DNA from: Burkholderiales bacterium
GTDB taxonomy: Bacteria; Pseudomonadota; Gammaproteobacteria; Burkholderiales; JAEUOS01
Length of the DNA stretch: 64,000 bases
Assembly (NCBI GenBank): GCA_016790635.1
Contig: JAEUOR010000010.1
Span: 62,001 to 126,000, forward strand
Direction: 5' to 3'
The notes beneath the pieces are model-generated. The model had not been told where the DNA came from. It worked only from the letters and a program-made list of their open reading frames with translations, and did no database searches. Made by a program: the position numbers and the translations under genes. This document shows positions 1 to 7,471 of the stretch, one piece after another (the first letter of the stretch is position 1; each line of letters begins with the position of its first letter).

Positions 1-1025
1 CCGATGAGCCGGCTGTTGGCTCCCATGCGCGCCCCCAGGAGCGATGCCGACAACGCGTGGTACCCGACCGGGCCGCCGACCAGGCCGGCTGCGATGTTGG
101 CCACGCCGTTGGCACGCAGCTCGCGATTGATGTCCAGGTCGCTGCGGGTGCCGAGTTCCAGGCCGCTGGCGTTCAGGAGCAGTGCCACCACCGACACCAG
201 CACGATCGCGGCGAAGGTCGGAATCTGTGCCGACACCATGCGCCAGCCCTCGCCGGAGAGCATCGTCCACGCCGGCCAGGAGAGTCCGGTGCTGTCGGGG
301 AAGGGGCCCAGCAGCAGTCCGCTTGCATTGGCCAGCCGCATGTCGATGCCGATGGCCCATCCCGCGATGTAGAAGACGAGCATGGCGCCAAAAAGCATGG
401 CCGGGACCAGCAGCACATGACTGAAGCGGCGCAGGATCGCGAGCATGCCGAAGCCCAGGATCAGGCCCGGGACCCAGCGCAGCATGCGCATCGGCTCGGT
501 CAGTGCCTCCCAGCTCACGGTGGCGATGCCGACCCCGGTCAGGACGCGGAACGCACCCATGAAGATGAGCAGGCCCGAACCCGCGAGGAAGCCGCCGATG
601 ACCGGGAAGGGGATGAAACGCACCAGTTCGCCCAGGCGATAGCGGCCCAGGAGCCAGAAGACGCAACCGGTGGCGACCGAGGCGACTGCCGCGCAGGTCA
701 GCACGACCGCGAGGATAAGTTCGGGTGCGGCGGTTGGCTCCATCGAGGTGCTGATCGAGGTCGCCATGACCCCGAGGATGACCGCCGGCCCATCCTGCAC
801 CTGCGCGACCGAGCCCGGATACGAGCTCAATAAGGCGACGACCGCGCCGACGACTGCGCCGCCGAGCAACAAGGCCTGCAAGGTTTGCGGGACGCCACCC
901 GACAGCGAGCCCGGCAGGATCAGCGCGACCATGGCCGCCGACCCCAGGATAGTGCGGATGCCGGCGATCAGGCCGGCAGACAGGCTCGTGAAGAGCGATT
1001 GCGCGGGTGTCTTCCCTTGCGCCAT
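1..1025 (-). CDS. SulP-family anion permease, C-terminus beyond the left edge
   Basis: The frame is open from an ATG at 1025 to the window edge, giving 341 N-terminal codons. The translation begins MAQGKTPAQSLFTSLSAG and is made of long hydrophobic segments broken by short charged loops, as in inner-membrane transporters. The stretch DINRELRANGVANI near residue 310 matches the SulP (SLC26-like) family; members of this family carry sulfate, bicarbonate or dicarboxylates. Whether a STAS or cyclic-nucleotide-binding domain follows cannot be seen. It is divergent from the PaiB-like gene, and the 107 bases between the two starts must hold both promoters. The substrate is unknown; the family call is fairly safe. 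Confidence 0.75.
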   Translation of the reverse strand, partial: MAQGKTPAQSLFTSLSAGLIAGIRTILGSAAMVALILPGSLSGGVPQTLQALLLGGAVVGAVVALLSSYPGSVAQVQDGPAVILGVMATSISTSMEPTAAPELILAVVLTCAAVASVATGCVFWLLGRYRLGELVRFIPFPVIGGFLAGSGLLIFMGAFRVLTGVGIATVSWEALTEPMRMLRWVPGLILGFGMLAILRRFSHVLLVPAMLFGAMLVFYIAGWAIGIDMRLANASGLLLGPFPDSTGLSWPAWTMLSGEGWRMVSAQIPTFAAIVLVSVVALLLNASGLELGTRSDLDINRELRANGVANIAAGLVGGPVGYHALSASLLGARMGANSRLI

Positions 1026-1132
1026 CTCTGGTTTGCGCGCTTCTTTTTGTTGCTATGGGACAATCGCGCGATTATAGGCAACTCGCTGCTCGCCGGCACT
1101 CGTGCGAAAGTACGAAGTCGCGCGATCCTTCC

Positions 1133-1756
1133 ATGTACTTGCCCAAACACTTCGAGGCGGGCGATCCCGCGCTGGCGCTGGAGGTCATGCGCAAGCACAA
1201 CTTCGCGCTGCTGGTAGGGACTGACGACGACGGGCGGCCGTACGCGACCCACCTGCCGATGATTGTCAGCGAGCGTGGCGCGGAAGGAGCGCGCCGCATC
1301 GTTCTCGAGGGGCATGTCGCCAAGCCCAATCCGCAGGCCAGGTTTCTCAGCGCGCGGCCGGAAGTCATGGTGGTCTTCTCCGGGCCGCAGGCCTACATGT
1401 CGCCCAAGGTCTACCCGGACCTGCAGCGCGTGCCGACCTGGAACTACGTGGCCGTGCACGCCTACGGTCGCGTCGCCTTGATCGAAGGAGAGGCGAAAAA
1501 GGATGCCTTGCTCAAGGGGTTGATCGCGATTCATGAACCAGAATACGCGGCCCAGTGGCGCGGACTGCCGCAGGAATTCCAGTCGAAGATGATGGCCGGC
1601 ATCGTCGCCTTCGAGATCGAGGTCCAGTCGTTGGAAGCCAAGTTCAAGCTGAACCAGCATCGCAAGGAAGCGCACGCGGCGATGAAGGCACGCTATGCGT
1701 CGGGCACGGCGGACGAGCGTGCGCTGGGCGAGTGGATGGTGCGCCTGGGACTCTGA
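1133..1756 (+). CDS. PaiB-like FMN-binding protein
   Basis: 207 residues, the usual length for PaiB-type split-barrel flavin proteins, which are annotated as negative transcriptional regulators or FMN-binding proteins. I chose the ATG at 1133 because MYLPKHFE is the typical family N-terminus; an upstream ATG at 1007 adds 42 low-quality residues that overlap the divergent permease start. Family-like stretches include the LPMIVSE segment and the YMSPKVYPD and VPTWNY segments in the middle. The protein is probably cytoplasmic. The next gene starts 3 bases after its stop, so the two are likely cotranscribed, but no functional link to tRNA editing is evident. Family assignment is firm; role is not. 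Confidence 0.8.
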   Translation: MYLPKHFEAGDPALALEVMRKHNFALLVGTDDDGRPYATHLPMIVSERGAEGARRIVLEGHVAKPNPQARFLSARPEVMVVFSGPQAYMSPKVYPDLQRVPTWNYVAVHAYGRVALIEGEAKKDALLKGLIAIHEPEYAAQWRGLPQEFQSKMMAGIVAFEIEVQSLEAKFKLNQHRKEAHAAMKARYASGTADERALGEWMVRLGL

Positions 1757-1759
1757 AGG

Positions 1760-3130
1760 GTGAGCGACGCCGTCCTCTACATGCGCGCCGCGCTGGCGGC
1801 GGCGGAGCGCGCGGCCGAGGCGGGTGAAGTGCCGGTCGGCGCGGTCGTCGTCCATGCGGGGCGCGTCATCGCAACGGGCTGGAACCGCCCGGTCGGCGAC
1901 TGCGACCCGAGCGCGCACGCGGAGATGGTCGCGCTGAGGGCCGCGGCGCAGGTGCTGGGCAATTACCGCCTGCCGGAGGCCGAACTCTTCGTCACCCTGG
2001 AGCCGTGCAGCATGTGCGCAGGCGCGGTGCTGCAGGCGCGCCTGAAAAAAGTCACTTTCGGCGCGCATGATGCGAAAGCCGGCGCGGCCGGCAGCGTGGT
2101 CGATCTCTTCGCCGAGGCGCGCATCAACCATCAAACCCAGGTCGAGGGCGGCCTTTTGGGTGAGGAATGCGCGATCCTGCTGCGCGATTTCTTCGCCGCG
2201 CGGCGCACCCAGGCCAAGGAGAGAGCCCCGATGCAGGACGTTTTGCGGACCCCCGACGCACGTTTCGCCGATCTGCCCGGCTACCCCTTCGCCCCGCACT
2301 ACATCGGCGACCTCAAGGGCTACCAGGGTTTGCGCATCCACTATCTGGACGAGGGTCCGCGCGAGGCGCGGCTGGTGTTTCTTTGCCTGCATGGCCAGCC
2401 CTCCTGGAGCTACCTTTACCGGCGCATGATCCCCGTCCTGGCGGATGCCGGGCATCGCGTGGTCGCTCCGGACCTGATCGGTTTCGGCAAGAGTGACAAG
2501 CCGGTCGACGAGGCGCGTTACACCTTCATGTTCCACCGCGGCATGCTGGCGAATCTTGTTCTTCGCCTGGACCTGCAAAACGTCGTGCTGGTGTGCCAGG
2601 ACTGGGGCGGGCTCCTGGGACTGACGCTGCCGATGGACATGCCCGAGCGCTTTTGCGGGCTCTTGGTCATGAACACGGACTTCGCCACCGGGGATGCGCC
2701 GCTCTCTCCGGGTTTCCTGGCGTGGCGCGACTTCAACAACAAGAACCCGGACATGGCGGTGGGCAGACTCTTCGCGCGAGCCTGCCCGCACCTGAGCGCC
2801 GCCGAGGCGGCCGCCTACGATGCCCCGTTTCCCGATGCGACCTACAAGGCAGGTGTGCGGCGTTTTCCCAACCTGGTGCCAGATCATCCGGACGTCGAGG
2901 GCGCCGCGCTGTCACGTCGCGCGCGCGCCTGGTTCACCGACCAGTGGCAGGGCAGGACCCTGATGGCGGTCGGCATGCGCGACCCGGTGCTGGGCCCGCC
3001 GGTCATGTCGAAGGTGGCGAAGTCGATCCGCGGTTGTCCCCCACCCATGGAAGTGCCTGACGGCGGGCACTTCGTCCAGGAGTGGGGCGAGGACATCGCC
3101 CGTCGGGCCCTCCAGGTATTCGGCAACTGA
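1760..3130 (+). CDS. tadA: tRNA adenosine deaminase TadA fused in frame to haloalkane dehalogenase
   Basis: One open frame of 456 residues from a GTG start. Residues 1-155 are TadA, which converts A34 to inosine in tRNA-Arg(ACG); the zinc ligands and catalytic Glu are visible as H53-A-E55 and P82-C83-x2-C86. Residues 158-456 are an alpha/beta-hydrolase resembling Xanthobacter DhlA (haloalkane dehalogenase subfamily I), with HGQPSWSYLYRRM, nucleophile D281 in VCQDWGG, acid D408 and base H437. Counting from Met158 the nucleophile is residue 124, the same number as in DhlA. No stop separates the two domains, but Met158 has a strong Shine-Dalgarno sequence. The cell may therefore make a fusion, a free dehalogenase, or both. 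The next gene overlaps the stop by one base (TGATG). Confidence 0.85.
   Translation: MSDAVLYMRAALAAAERAAEAGEVPVGAVVVHAGRVIATGWNRPVGDCDPSAHAEMVALRAAAQVLGNYRLPEAELFVTLEPCSMCAGAVLQARLKKVTFGAHDAKAGAAGSVVDLFAEARINHQTQVEGGLLGEECAILLRDFFAARRTQAKERAPMQDVLRTPDARFADLPGYPFAPHYIGDLKGYQGLRIHYLDEGPREARLVFLCLHGQPSWSYLYRRMIPVLADAGHRVVAPDLIGFGKSDKPVDEARYTFMFHRGMLANLVLRLDLQNVVLVCQDWGGLLGLTLPMDMPERFCGLLVMNTDFATGDAPLSPGFLAWRDFNNKNPDMAVGRLFARACPHLSAAEAAAYDAPFPDATYKAGVRRFPNLVPDHPDVEGAALSRRARAWFTDQWQGRTLMAVGMRDPVLGPPVMSKVAKSIRGCPPPMEVPDGGHFVQEWGEDIARRALQVFGN
2216..2233 (+). promoter_or_regulatory. internal ribosome binding site and ATG inside the tadA fusion
   Basis: AAGGAGAG at 2216-2223 lies 7 bases before an in-frame ATG at 2231 (Met158 of the fusion). 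That ATG begins the segment MQDVLRTPDARF, which matches the normal N-terminus of DhlA-type dehalogenases. The site is what one would expect of a separate gene whose upstream neighbour has lost its stop codon. A stand-alone dehalogenase of 299 residues is therefore likely in addition to any fusion. Confidence 0.6.
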
Positions 3131-4041
3131 TGGCCAGGAAGCCCGGCATCGGCTTTGTCGCGCCCTCGGGTCAGGTGCTGGACGCCCTGGCACTGGAACG
3201 CGCCGAGACCTACTTTCGCGACCGTGGCTGGCGCGTGGTCGCACCGGCGGCCGTGCGCAAGACCCACCAGCGCTTCGCGGGCAGCGATGCGACCCGCCTG
3301 GCCGCGCTCAATGCGATGGCGGCGCGCAGCGACGTGCAATTGGTGCTTGCGGTACGTGGCGGTTACGGACTCACACGGCTCTTGCCTTCGATCGACTACG
3401 CGCTTCTCGCCAGTTCGGGCCAGCGCTGGGTTGGCCACAGCGACTTCACCGCGCTTTTGTGCGCCGCCTACGCGCAGGGGCGCACGACAGGCTTTGCCGG
3501 GCCCACGGCGGCCTACGACTTCGGCGCGACCGAGGTAAGCCCGTTCACCGAGTCGCATTTCTGGCGCATGGTCGAAGGTGGCGGCGACAGCATCGAGGTC
3601 CGCAGCGAGAGCCCGGCGAGAGCCGCGATCCGCGGCACCCTGTGGGGCGGCAACCTGGCGATGATCGCGCACCTGGTCGGCACGAGATTCCTGCCTCGCG
3701 TGCGCGGCGGCATCCTGTTCGTCGAAGACGTGGGCGAGCACCCCTATCGCATCGAACGCATGCTGCATCAACTCAACAATGCCGGCATCCTGGGTCACCA
3801 GAAGGCGCTCCTGCTGGGCGACTTCTCCGGCTATCGGCTGGGAGAGAACGACCGTGGCTACGATTTCGACGCCATGCTGGCCCACTTGCGCGGCGTGCTT
3901 CCCATCCCGGTCGTAGCCGGCCTGCCGTTTGGCCATGTCCGCGACAAGCTGACCCTGCCCTTTGGTGGCCGGGCCCGGCTGGAAATCGAGCGCCGCGCCT
4001 GGCGACTTTCCTATGAAGCGGCGGCAATTCACACCCGATAG
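3130..4041 (+). CDS. ldcA: LD-carboxypeptidase (muramoyltetrapeptide carboxypeptidase, S66 family)
   Basis: 303 residues. LdcA is a cytoplasmic serine peptidase that removes the terminal D-Ala from murein tetrapeptides during cell-wall recycling. The nucleophile S104 sits in GHSDF, preceded by the VRGGYG motif; EDVGEHPYRIERML and GLPFGH carry the expected Glu and His regions of the Ser-Glu-His triad. Length matches the family. I chose the ATG at 3130, which overlaps the upstream stop by one base, over an ATG at 3082 that would extend into the previous gene. The gene ends just before the initiator tRNA promoter. Function is confident; the link to its upstream neighbours is only cotranscription. 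Confidence 0.88.
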   Translation: MARKPGIGFVAPSGQVLDALALERAETYFRDRGWRVVAPAAVRKTHQRFAGSDATRLAALNAMAARSDVQLVLAVRGGYGLTRLLPSIDYALLASSGQRWVGHSDFTALLCAAYAQGRTTGFAGPTAAYDFGATEVSPFTESHFWRMVEGGGDSIEVRSESPARAAIRGTLWGGNLAMIAHLVGTRFLPRVRGGILFVEDVGEHPYRIERMLHQLNNAGILGHQKALLLGDFSGYRLGENDRGYDFDAMLAHLRGVLPIPVVAGLPFGHVRDKLTLPFGGRARLEIERRAWRLSYEAAAIHTR

Positions 4042-4044
4042 TGC

Positions 4045-4050
4045 TATACT
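4045..4050 (+). promoter_or_regulatory. -10 element of the initiator tRNA promoter
   Basis: TATACT ends 12 bases before the tRNA 5' end, a fitting distance for a short pre-tRNA leader. No convincing -35 hexamer lies at 16-18 bases upstream, because that stretch is the 3' end of ldcA. The tRNA may also be read through from ldcA. Confidence 0.4.
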
Positions 4051-4062
4051 CTTGGGCTCAGA

Positions 4063-4139
4063 CGCGGGGTGGAGCAGTCTGGCAGCTCGTCGGGCTCATA
4101 ACCCGAAGGTCACAGGTTCAAATCCTGTCCCCGCAACCA
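4063..4139 (+). tRNA. initiator tRNA-fMet (CAT anticodon)
   Basis: 77 bases beginning CGCGGGGTGGAGCAG and ending CCCCGCAACCA with the CCA encoded. The anticodon CAT is at 4097-4099 in loop CTCATAA, closed by the run of G-C pairs typical of initiators (CGGG/CCCG). The first base C does not pair with the base opposite it, the hallmark of bacterial initiator tRNA. The T loop GTTCAAATC is intact. It starts translation by carrying formyl-methionine. Confidence 0.97.
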
Positions 4140-4152
4140 GAATTGAAATACG

Positions 4153-4181
4153 AAAGCCCGGCCACCTGCGCCGGGCTTTTC
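4153..4181 (+). terminator. Rho-independent terminator after tRNA-fMet
   Basis: AAAGCCCGG (4153-4161) pairs with CCGGGCTTT (4171-4179) around a 9-base loop and is followed by a short T run. It lies 14 bases after the CCA end, as expected for a single-tRNA transcription unit. Confidence 0.85.
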
Positions 4182-4258
4182 GTTTCCGGGCTCTCCTGTT
4201 TTGGCGAGGTTTGCCAGGGCGCGCACTGGCCGGGAGCCGAGCCTCGGGGCAGGCATGC

Positions 4259-4284
4259 GGCTGAGATATCAGCCGGTGTATAAT
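4259..4284 (+). promoter_or_regulatory. promoter with palindrome over the -35/spacer region
   Basis: A perfect consensus -10, TATAAT, lies at 4279-4284. Immediately upstream is the perfect inverted repeat GGCTGA-GATA-TCAGCC (4259-4274), covering the place where the -35 and spacer would be. The -35 itself is poor, so the palindrome may be an activator or repressor site. Transcription would start near 4290-4292. The promoter reading is an inference. Confidence 0.4.
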
Positions 4285-4290
4285 GGCGGA

Positions 4291-4415
4291 CGCGAATCCG
4301 GAGATGCACCCGATGTCTCAAGCAGCATGCAGGCGTAGTAGGGGACGAGGGCGCAGCGCGGAATCGGAAACTTCAACAAGAATGGCCCAGGGCAGCCGCT
4401 TGGGCCATTTGTTTT
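4291..4415 (+). ncRNA. candidate small RNA or attenuated leader
   Basis: Between the TATAAT at 4279 and the strong terminator hairpin ending at 4415 lies about 125 bases with no recognised gene. Promoter, compact length and intrinsic terminator are the layout of a free-standing small RNA. If RNA polymerase reads through the hairpin, the same transcript becomes the leader of the small Cys-rich gene at 4450, so it could be an attenuator instead. I do not recognise a known RNA family in it. Confidence 0.35.
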
Positions 4416-4453
4416 CGCCGAAATCGGCGGCGAATCCGCTGGAGTGGTCATGA
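4304..4453 (+). CDS. possible upstream ORF coupled to the Cys-rich protein
   Basis: An ATG at 4304 (a second, in-frame one is at 4313) opens a 49-codon frame. Its TGA at 4451-4453 overlaps the ATG at 4450 of the next gene as ATGA. The product would be basic and Ser/Arg-rich (MSQAACRRSRGRGRS after the second Met) and resembles nothing I know. It runs through the terminator hairpin, so its translation could affect termination. The overlap is suggestive, but the protein may not be real; low confidence. Confidence 0.2.
   Translation: MHPMSQAACRRSRGRGRSAESETSTRMAQGSRLGHLFSPKSAANPLEWS
4381..4415 (+). terminator. Rho-independent terminator or attenuator before the Cys-rich gene
   Basis: AATGGCCCA (4381-4389) pairs perfectly with TGGGCCATT (4401-4409) around an 11-base loop, followed by TTTGTTTT. 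It lies 35 bases before the ATG of the small Cys-rich gene, so it either ends a small RNA or attenuates that gene. Confidence 0.7.
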
Positions 4454-4674
4454 GCAATATGATTTTTTGTTACCACTGTCACGCTCAGCATCCGCGCGAG
4501 CAGATGCGGCTGGTGGTTTCCAAGACGGGCAAACGGTGGCGCTGCATCATGTCCATCGAAGCCGCCAAGAAGACCCGCGCCGAGCGCGAGGCTTTCGGAC
4601 GCAAGGTCTCGGCCGAGAACAAGGCCGACGCGCGGGCGCGTCTGAAGGCGCGAACGGCGGTCAGCGCGTTCTGA
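4450..4674 (+). CDS. small Cys-rich protein of unknown function
   Basis: 74 residues, starting MSNMIFCYHCHAQH. I chose the ATG at 4450 because GGAG at 4441-4444 lies 5 bases upstream. The N-terminus has a CYHC knuckle followed by a nearby His, and a further Cys follows in RWRC, so it could bind one zinc ion, although a full second CxxC pair is missing. The C-terminal half is strongly basic and helical (AAKKTRAEREAFGRK). The composition suggests a nucleic-acid or ribosome-associated small protein, but I cannot assign a function. It is convergent with fliR; the GC hairpin at 4680-4697 between them has no T run. Confidence 0.6.
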   Translation: MSNMIFCYHCHAQHPREQMRLVVSKTGKRWRCIMSIEAAKKTRAEREAFGRKVSAENKADARARLKARTAVSAF

Positions 4675-4813
4675 CCCGGCGCGGCCGCATGGCCGCGTGC
4701 TTGAACGGCGGTTCCCCCTCTTCCGGCAGCGCATCACGCGCGGCGGCGTTGTGCCGCACCGTTGGTGCCGCGATCCCGCAGGTTTGACCATCGCGTCTCG
4801 CGACGGGTGCCCC

Positions 4814-5581
4814 TCAGCGCAGCAGGAAGGTCACGCTGCGCTCGATGTGGGCCTGTATCGCCCCCAGGGTTGCCGGCATGGCGATCCACATCATCCAGAT
4901 GCCTGCCAATAGCGCAGCCGGAAAACCGAACGACATCAGGTTCAGTTGCGGCGCGGCGCGCGTCATCACGCCGATGGCCAGATTGACCACCAGCAAGGCG
5001 GCGACCACCGGCAGCGCCAGGGTCAGCCCGAGGCGAAAGATTTCCGCCCCCATCAGGGCGAAGTCCCGCCACTGGGTCGCGTGTCCGCCGGGCATGCTGC
5101 CGGGCGGAAAGACGCGGAAGCTCTCGACCACGCCGTTGATCATGATCAGGTGGCCGTTGAGCGAAATGAAGACCAGGCTCGCGATCACGCCGAGCACGCT
5201 GCCGATCAGCGGGGATTGGTCCGAATTCTGCGGGTCCACCATGGTCGCGAACGACAAGCCCATCGACAGTCCGATCAGGTCGCCGGCGAACTCGATGGCC
5301 GTGAAGATGAGGCGCAGTACGAAGCCAAGCGCCGCGCCGATGGCGACTTGCTGCGCCACCAGGCCGAGCGCGTTCCACGACGCCAGCGCCGCTGGCGGCG
5401 GCGCCGGCAGGGTGGGTGCGACCACAATCGTGATCGCCAGCGCCAACCCGACCTTGACGCGTGCGGGAATGACCCGGTGCGAGAGCACCGGGGCGGTGCC
5501 GATCAGCGCAAGGATGCGCAGGAACGGCCAGACGAAGACCCCGATCCACGCATAGAGTTGTTCGGTCGTGAAGGTGAGCAC
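4814..5581 (-). CDS. fliR: flagellar export apparatus protein FliR
   Basis: 255 residues, near the usual length of about 260. FliR is a membrane protein of the flagellar type III export gate and sits with FliP and FliQ in the core channel inside the MS ring. The sequence is mostly hydrophobic with several membrane segments. It opens with MLTFTTEQLYAWIG and contains the family-typical GLSMGLSFATMVDPQNSDQSP loop near the middle. It begins with GTG, 4 bases after fliQ, and is the last gene of the fliLMNOPQR run. The alternate C-terminus is ordinary; no anomaly is seen. Confidence 0.95.
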   Translation of the reverse strand: MLTFTTEQLYAWIGVFVWPFLRILALIGTAPVLSHRVIPARVKVGLALAITIVVAPTLPAPPPAALASWNALGLVAQQVAIGAALGFVLRLIFTAIEFAGDLIGLSMGLSFATMVDPQNSDQSPLIGSVLGVIASLVFISLNGHLIMINGVVESFRVFPPGSMPGGHATQWRDFALMGAEIFRLGLTLALPVVAALLVVNLAIGVMTRAAPQLNLMSFGFPAALLAGIWMMWIAMPATLGAIQAHIERSVTFLLR

Positions 5582-5585
5582 CGGG

Positions 5586-5858
5586 CTAGCCCACGGTGCC
5601 GGGTATCTGCATGATAAGGCGACGCATGAAATCGACGATGGTCGCGATCATCCAGGGGCCTGCCAGGACAGCGACGGCGAACATGGCCACCAGCTTGGGA
5701 ATGAACGAAAGCGTCATCTCGTTGATCTGCGTGGCGGCCTGGAATATGCCGACCACCAGCCCGGTGGCCAGCGCGGCGAGCAACAGCGGCGCCGAGATGA
5801 TCAGGGTGATCCAGAGCGCCTCGGCGCCGATGGTCAGGACAGTCTGCGTCGTGAACAT
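5586..5858 (-). CDS. fliQ: flagellar export apparatus protein FliQ
   Basis: 90 residues with two hydrophobic helices (about 15-40 and 50-75), the standard FliQ size and layout. FliQ joins FliP and FliR in the helical export-gate channel through which rod, hook and filament subunits leave the cell. The segment GIFQAATQINEMTLSFIPK is typical of the family. Its ATG is 5 bases after the fliP stop and its stop is 4 bases before fliR, so translation is probably coupled. Confidence 0.95.
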   Translation of the reverse strand: MFTTQTVLTIGAEALWITLIISAPLLLAALATGLVVGIFQAATQINEMTLSFIPKLVAMFAVAVLAGPWMIATIVDFMRRLIMQIPGTVG

Positions 5859-5863
5859 GGGGA

Positions 5864-6634
5864 CTAGCCGTGGAAGCTCGCGATCAGCGAGCCGATCAGG
5901 ATGTTCCAGCCGTCGACCAGCACGAACAGGATCAGCTTGAAGGGCAGCGAGATCATCACCGGGGAGAGCATCATCATGCCCATGGACATGAGGACAGAGG
6001 CCACCACCATGTCGATGACCAGGAAGGGCACGAAGATCATGAAGCCGATCTGGAACGCCGTCTTGAGTTCGCTGGTGACGAAGGCGGGAACGATGACCGT
6101 GAGCGGCAGGTCAGCCGGCTTTTCGGCAGCCGGGCGCTTGGCCAGCCCGGCGAAGAGCGCCAGATCGGGCTCGCGCGCCTGCTTGAGCATGAACGACTTG
6201 ATCGGCGCTTCGGCGCGCGTCAAGGCGTCGGAGAGACTCATCTTGTTCTCGGTGTAGGGCACCCAGGCATCCTTGTGGATGCGTTCCAGCGTCGGACTCA
6301 TCACGAACAGGGTCAGGAACAGGGACAGGCCGATGATGACCTGGTTGGGTGGGGCAGTCTGCGTTCCCAGAGCGTGGCGCAACAGCGACATGACGATCAC
6401 GATGCGCGTGAAGCCGGTCATCATGAGCAGCACCGCGGGCAGGAAAGTGATGGCCGTCAGCGCCAGCAGGGTCTGGATCGGCAGCGACCAGGTGGTGCCG
6501 CCGGCCGGCCCCGGGGTCGAGGTGATGCCGGGCAAGATCGCCTGCGCGGCCGCCGGGGTGGAAATCGCCGTCGCCGCCATGGTCGCGACAGCAGCCAGCG
6601 CGGCGAGGGCAATACGTGCGCGTCCTGGTGTCAT
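5864..6634 (-). CDS. fliP: flagellar export apparatus protein FliP
   Basis: 256 residues. FliP forms the main ring of the export-gate channel. A cleavable signal peptide is visible (MTPGRARIALAALAAVATMA, ending near STPAAAQA), as is usual for FliP, followed by four hydrophobic segments. Family stretches include MMTGFTRIVIVMSLLRHALG, NQVIIGLSLFLTLFVMSP and the C-terminal LPFKLILFVLVDGW. The ATG at 6634 overlaps the fliO stop as ATGA. A longer open frame continues upstream to 7015, but it only shadows fliO. Confidence 0.95.
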   Translation of the reverse strand: MTPGRARIALAALAAVATMAATAISTPAAAQAILPGITSTPGPAGGTTWSLPIQTLLALTAITFLPAVLLMMTGFTRIVIVMSLLRHALGTQTAPPNQVIIGLSLFLTLFVMSPTLERIHKDAWVPYTENKMSLSDALTRAEAPIKSFMLKQAREPDLALFAGLAKRPAAEKPADLPLTVIVPAFVTSELKTAFQIGFMIFVPFLVIDMVVASVLMSMGMMMLSPVMISLPFKLILFVLVDGWNILIGSLIASFHG

Positions 6635-7026
6635 GACTTCTTCATTGCCTGTGCCAATGCGCCGAGGAAAGCCGGCGCGGCGGGGGTATCCGGCACGGTC
6701 GCAGTGGCCGGCCTGGCCATGCGGGCGATGGTGTCGACGCGCCCGGGAGCGACGCCCAGCACCATCCATTCGCCCGCGATCTCGACAATGACCACGCGCT
6801 CGCGCGTGCCGACGCTGGCGGAGGCTACGGTACGGATATGCGAGGGAGCGACGGACCGGCCGGCGCCGAAGCGGCGCGCCGCCCAGGCGAGCGCGCCAAT
6901 CAAGGCGAGCACGAACAGGAGCCCGGGCAGCATCTGCAGCATGCCCGCGGGGCCGGGCACCGGCTCGCTTGCACGCGCGATGGCCGGCAGCGTCACGCTC
7001 AGGGCCGCAAGGCAATGGCGAAGCAT
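6631..7026 (-). CDS. fliO: flagellar biosynthesis protein FliO
   Basis: 131 residues. FliO is a poorly conserved membrane protein that assists FliP ring assembly. The N-terminus looks like a signal sequence (LAALSVTLPAIARA). One membrane helix follows (MLPGLLFVLALIGALAWAAR, about residues 32-51), and then a small cytoplasmic domain with the family-like RTVASASVGTRERVVIVEI. Position between fliN and fliP and the ATGA overlap with fliP support the call more than overall similarity does. Confidence 0.88.
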   Translation of the reverse strand: MLRHCLAALSVTLPAIARASEPVPGPAGMLQMLPGLLFVLALIGALAWAARRFGAGRSVAPSHIRTVASASVGTRERVVIVEIAGEWMVLGVAPGRVDTIARMARPATATVPDTPAAPAFLGALAQAMKKS

Positions 7027-7045
7027 GTTGATGGGGCGCTTGCGG

Positions 7046-7471
7046 TCAGCGGTTGAGCTTGCGAATGCGCTCGGACGGCGTGATGATGTCGGTCAGGCGA
7101 ATGCCGAAACGGTCATTGACGACGACGACCTCGCCCTGCGCGATCAGGCAGCCGTTGATGAGCACGTTCATGGGCTCACCCGCGAGTCCGTCGAGTTCCA
7201 CCACGCTACCCTGCGCGAGTTGCAGGATCTGCTTGATCGGGATGCGCGTGCGCCCGAGTTCGACCGACAACTGCACCGGAATATCCAGGATCATGCCGAT
7301 GTCGTTGGCCTGTCCGGCGGCTGCGCCGGGGCTGAATTCCTGGAACATGTCGGTGGCAGGCCGCGCGCCGGGCGTCGTCTCGGCCAGCGGCGACTCGGAG
7401 CCGGCCTGCTCCGCCATGGCGGCGGCCCAGTCTTCTCCGGCGGAGACATTGGCGGCGGCAGGTTCAGACAT
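7046..7471 (-). CDS. fliN: flagellar motor switch protein FliN
   Basis: 141 residues. FliN forms the lower part of the cytoplasmic C ring with FliM and helps set rotation direction and dock the export ATPase complex. The C-terminal SpoA domain (about 60-140) shows DIPVQLSVELGRTRIPIKQI, GEPMNVLINGCLIAQGEVVV and DRFGIRLTDII. The N-terminal 55 residues are a variable linker. GGAG directly precedes one ATG (7477) and lies 6 bases before the next (7471), so I chose 7471. The start overlaps the fliM stop by 8 bases. Confidence 0.95.
   Translation of the reverse strand: MSEPAAANVSAGEDWAAAMAEQAGSESPLAETTPGARPATDMFQEFSPGAAAGQANDIGMILDIPVQLSVELGRTRIPIKQILQLAQGSVVELDGLAGEPMNVLINGCLIAQGEVVVVNDRFGIRLTDIITPSERIRKLNR

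Noticed and set aside
968..2887. A 639-codon open frame on the minus strand across the PaiB and TadA genes
   Set aside because: It is antisense to two genes with clear motifs and has the low-complexity His/Arg/Gly composition of a GC-rich shadow frame.
4680..4697. GC hairpin CGCGGCC-GCAT-GGCCGCG as a terminator between the Cys-rich gene and fliR
   Set aside because: No T run on either strand; it could be a weak bidirectional element but is not supported as a terminator.
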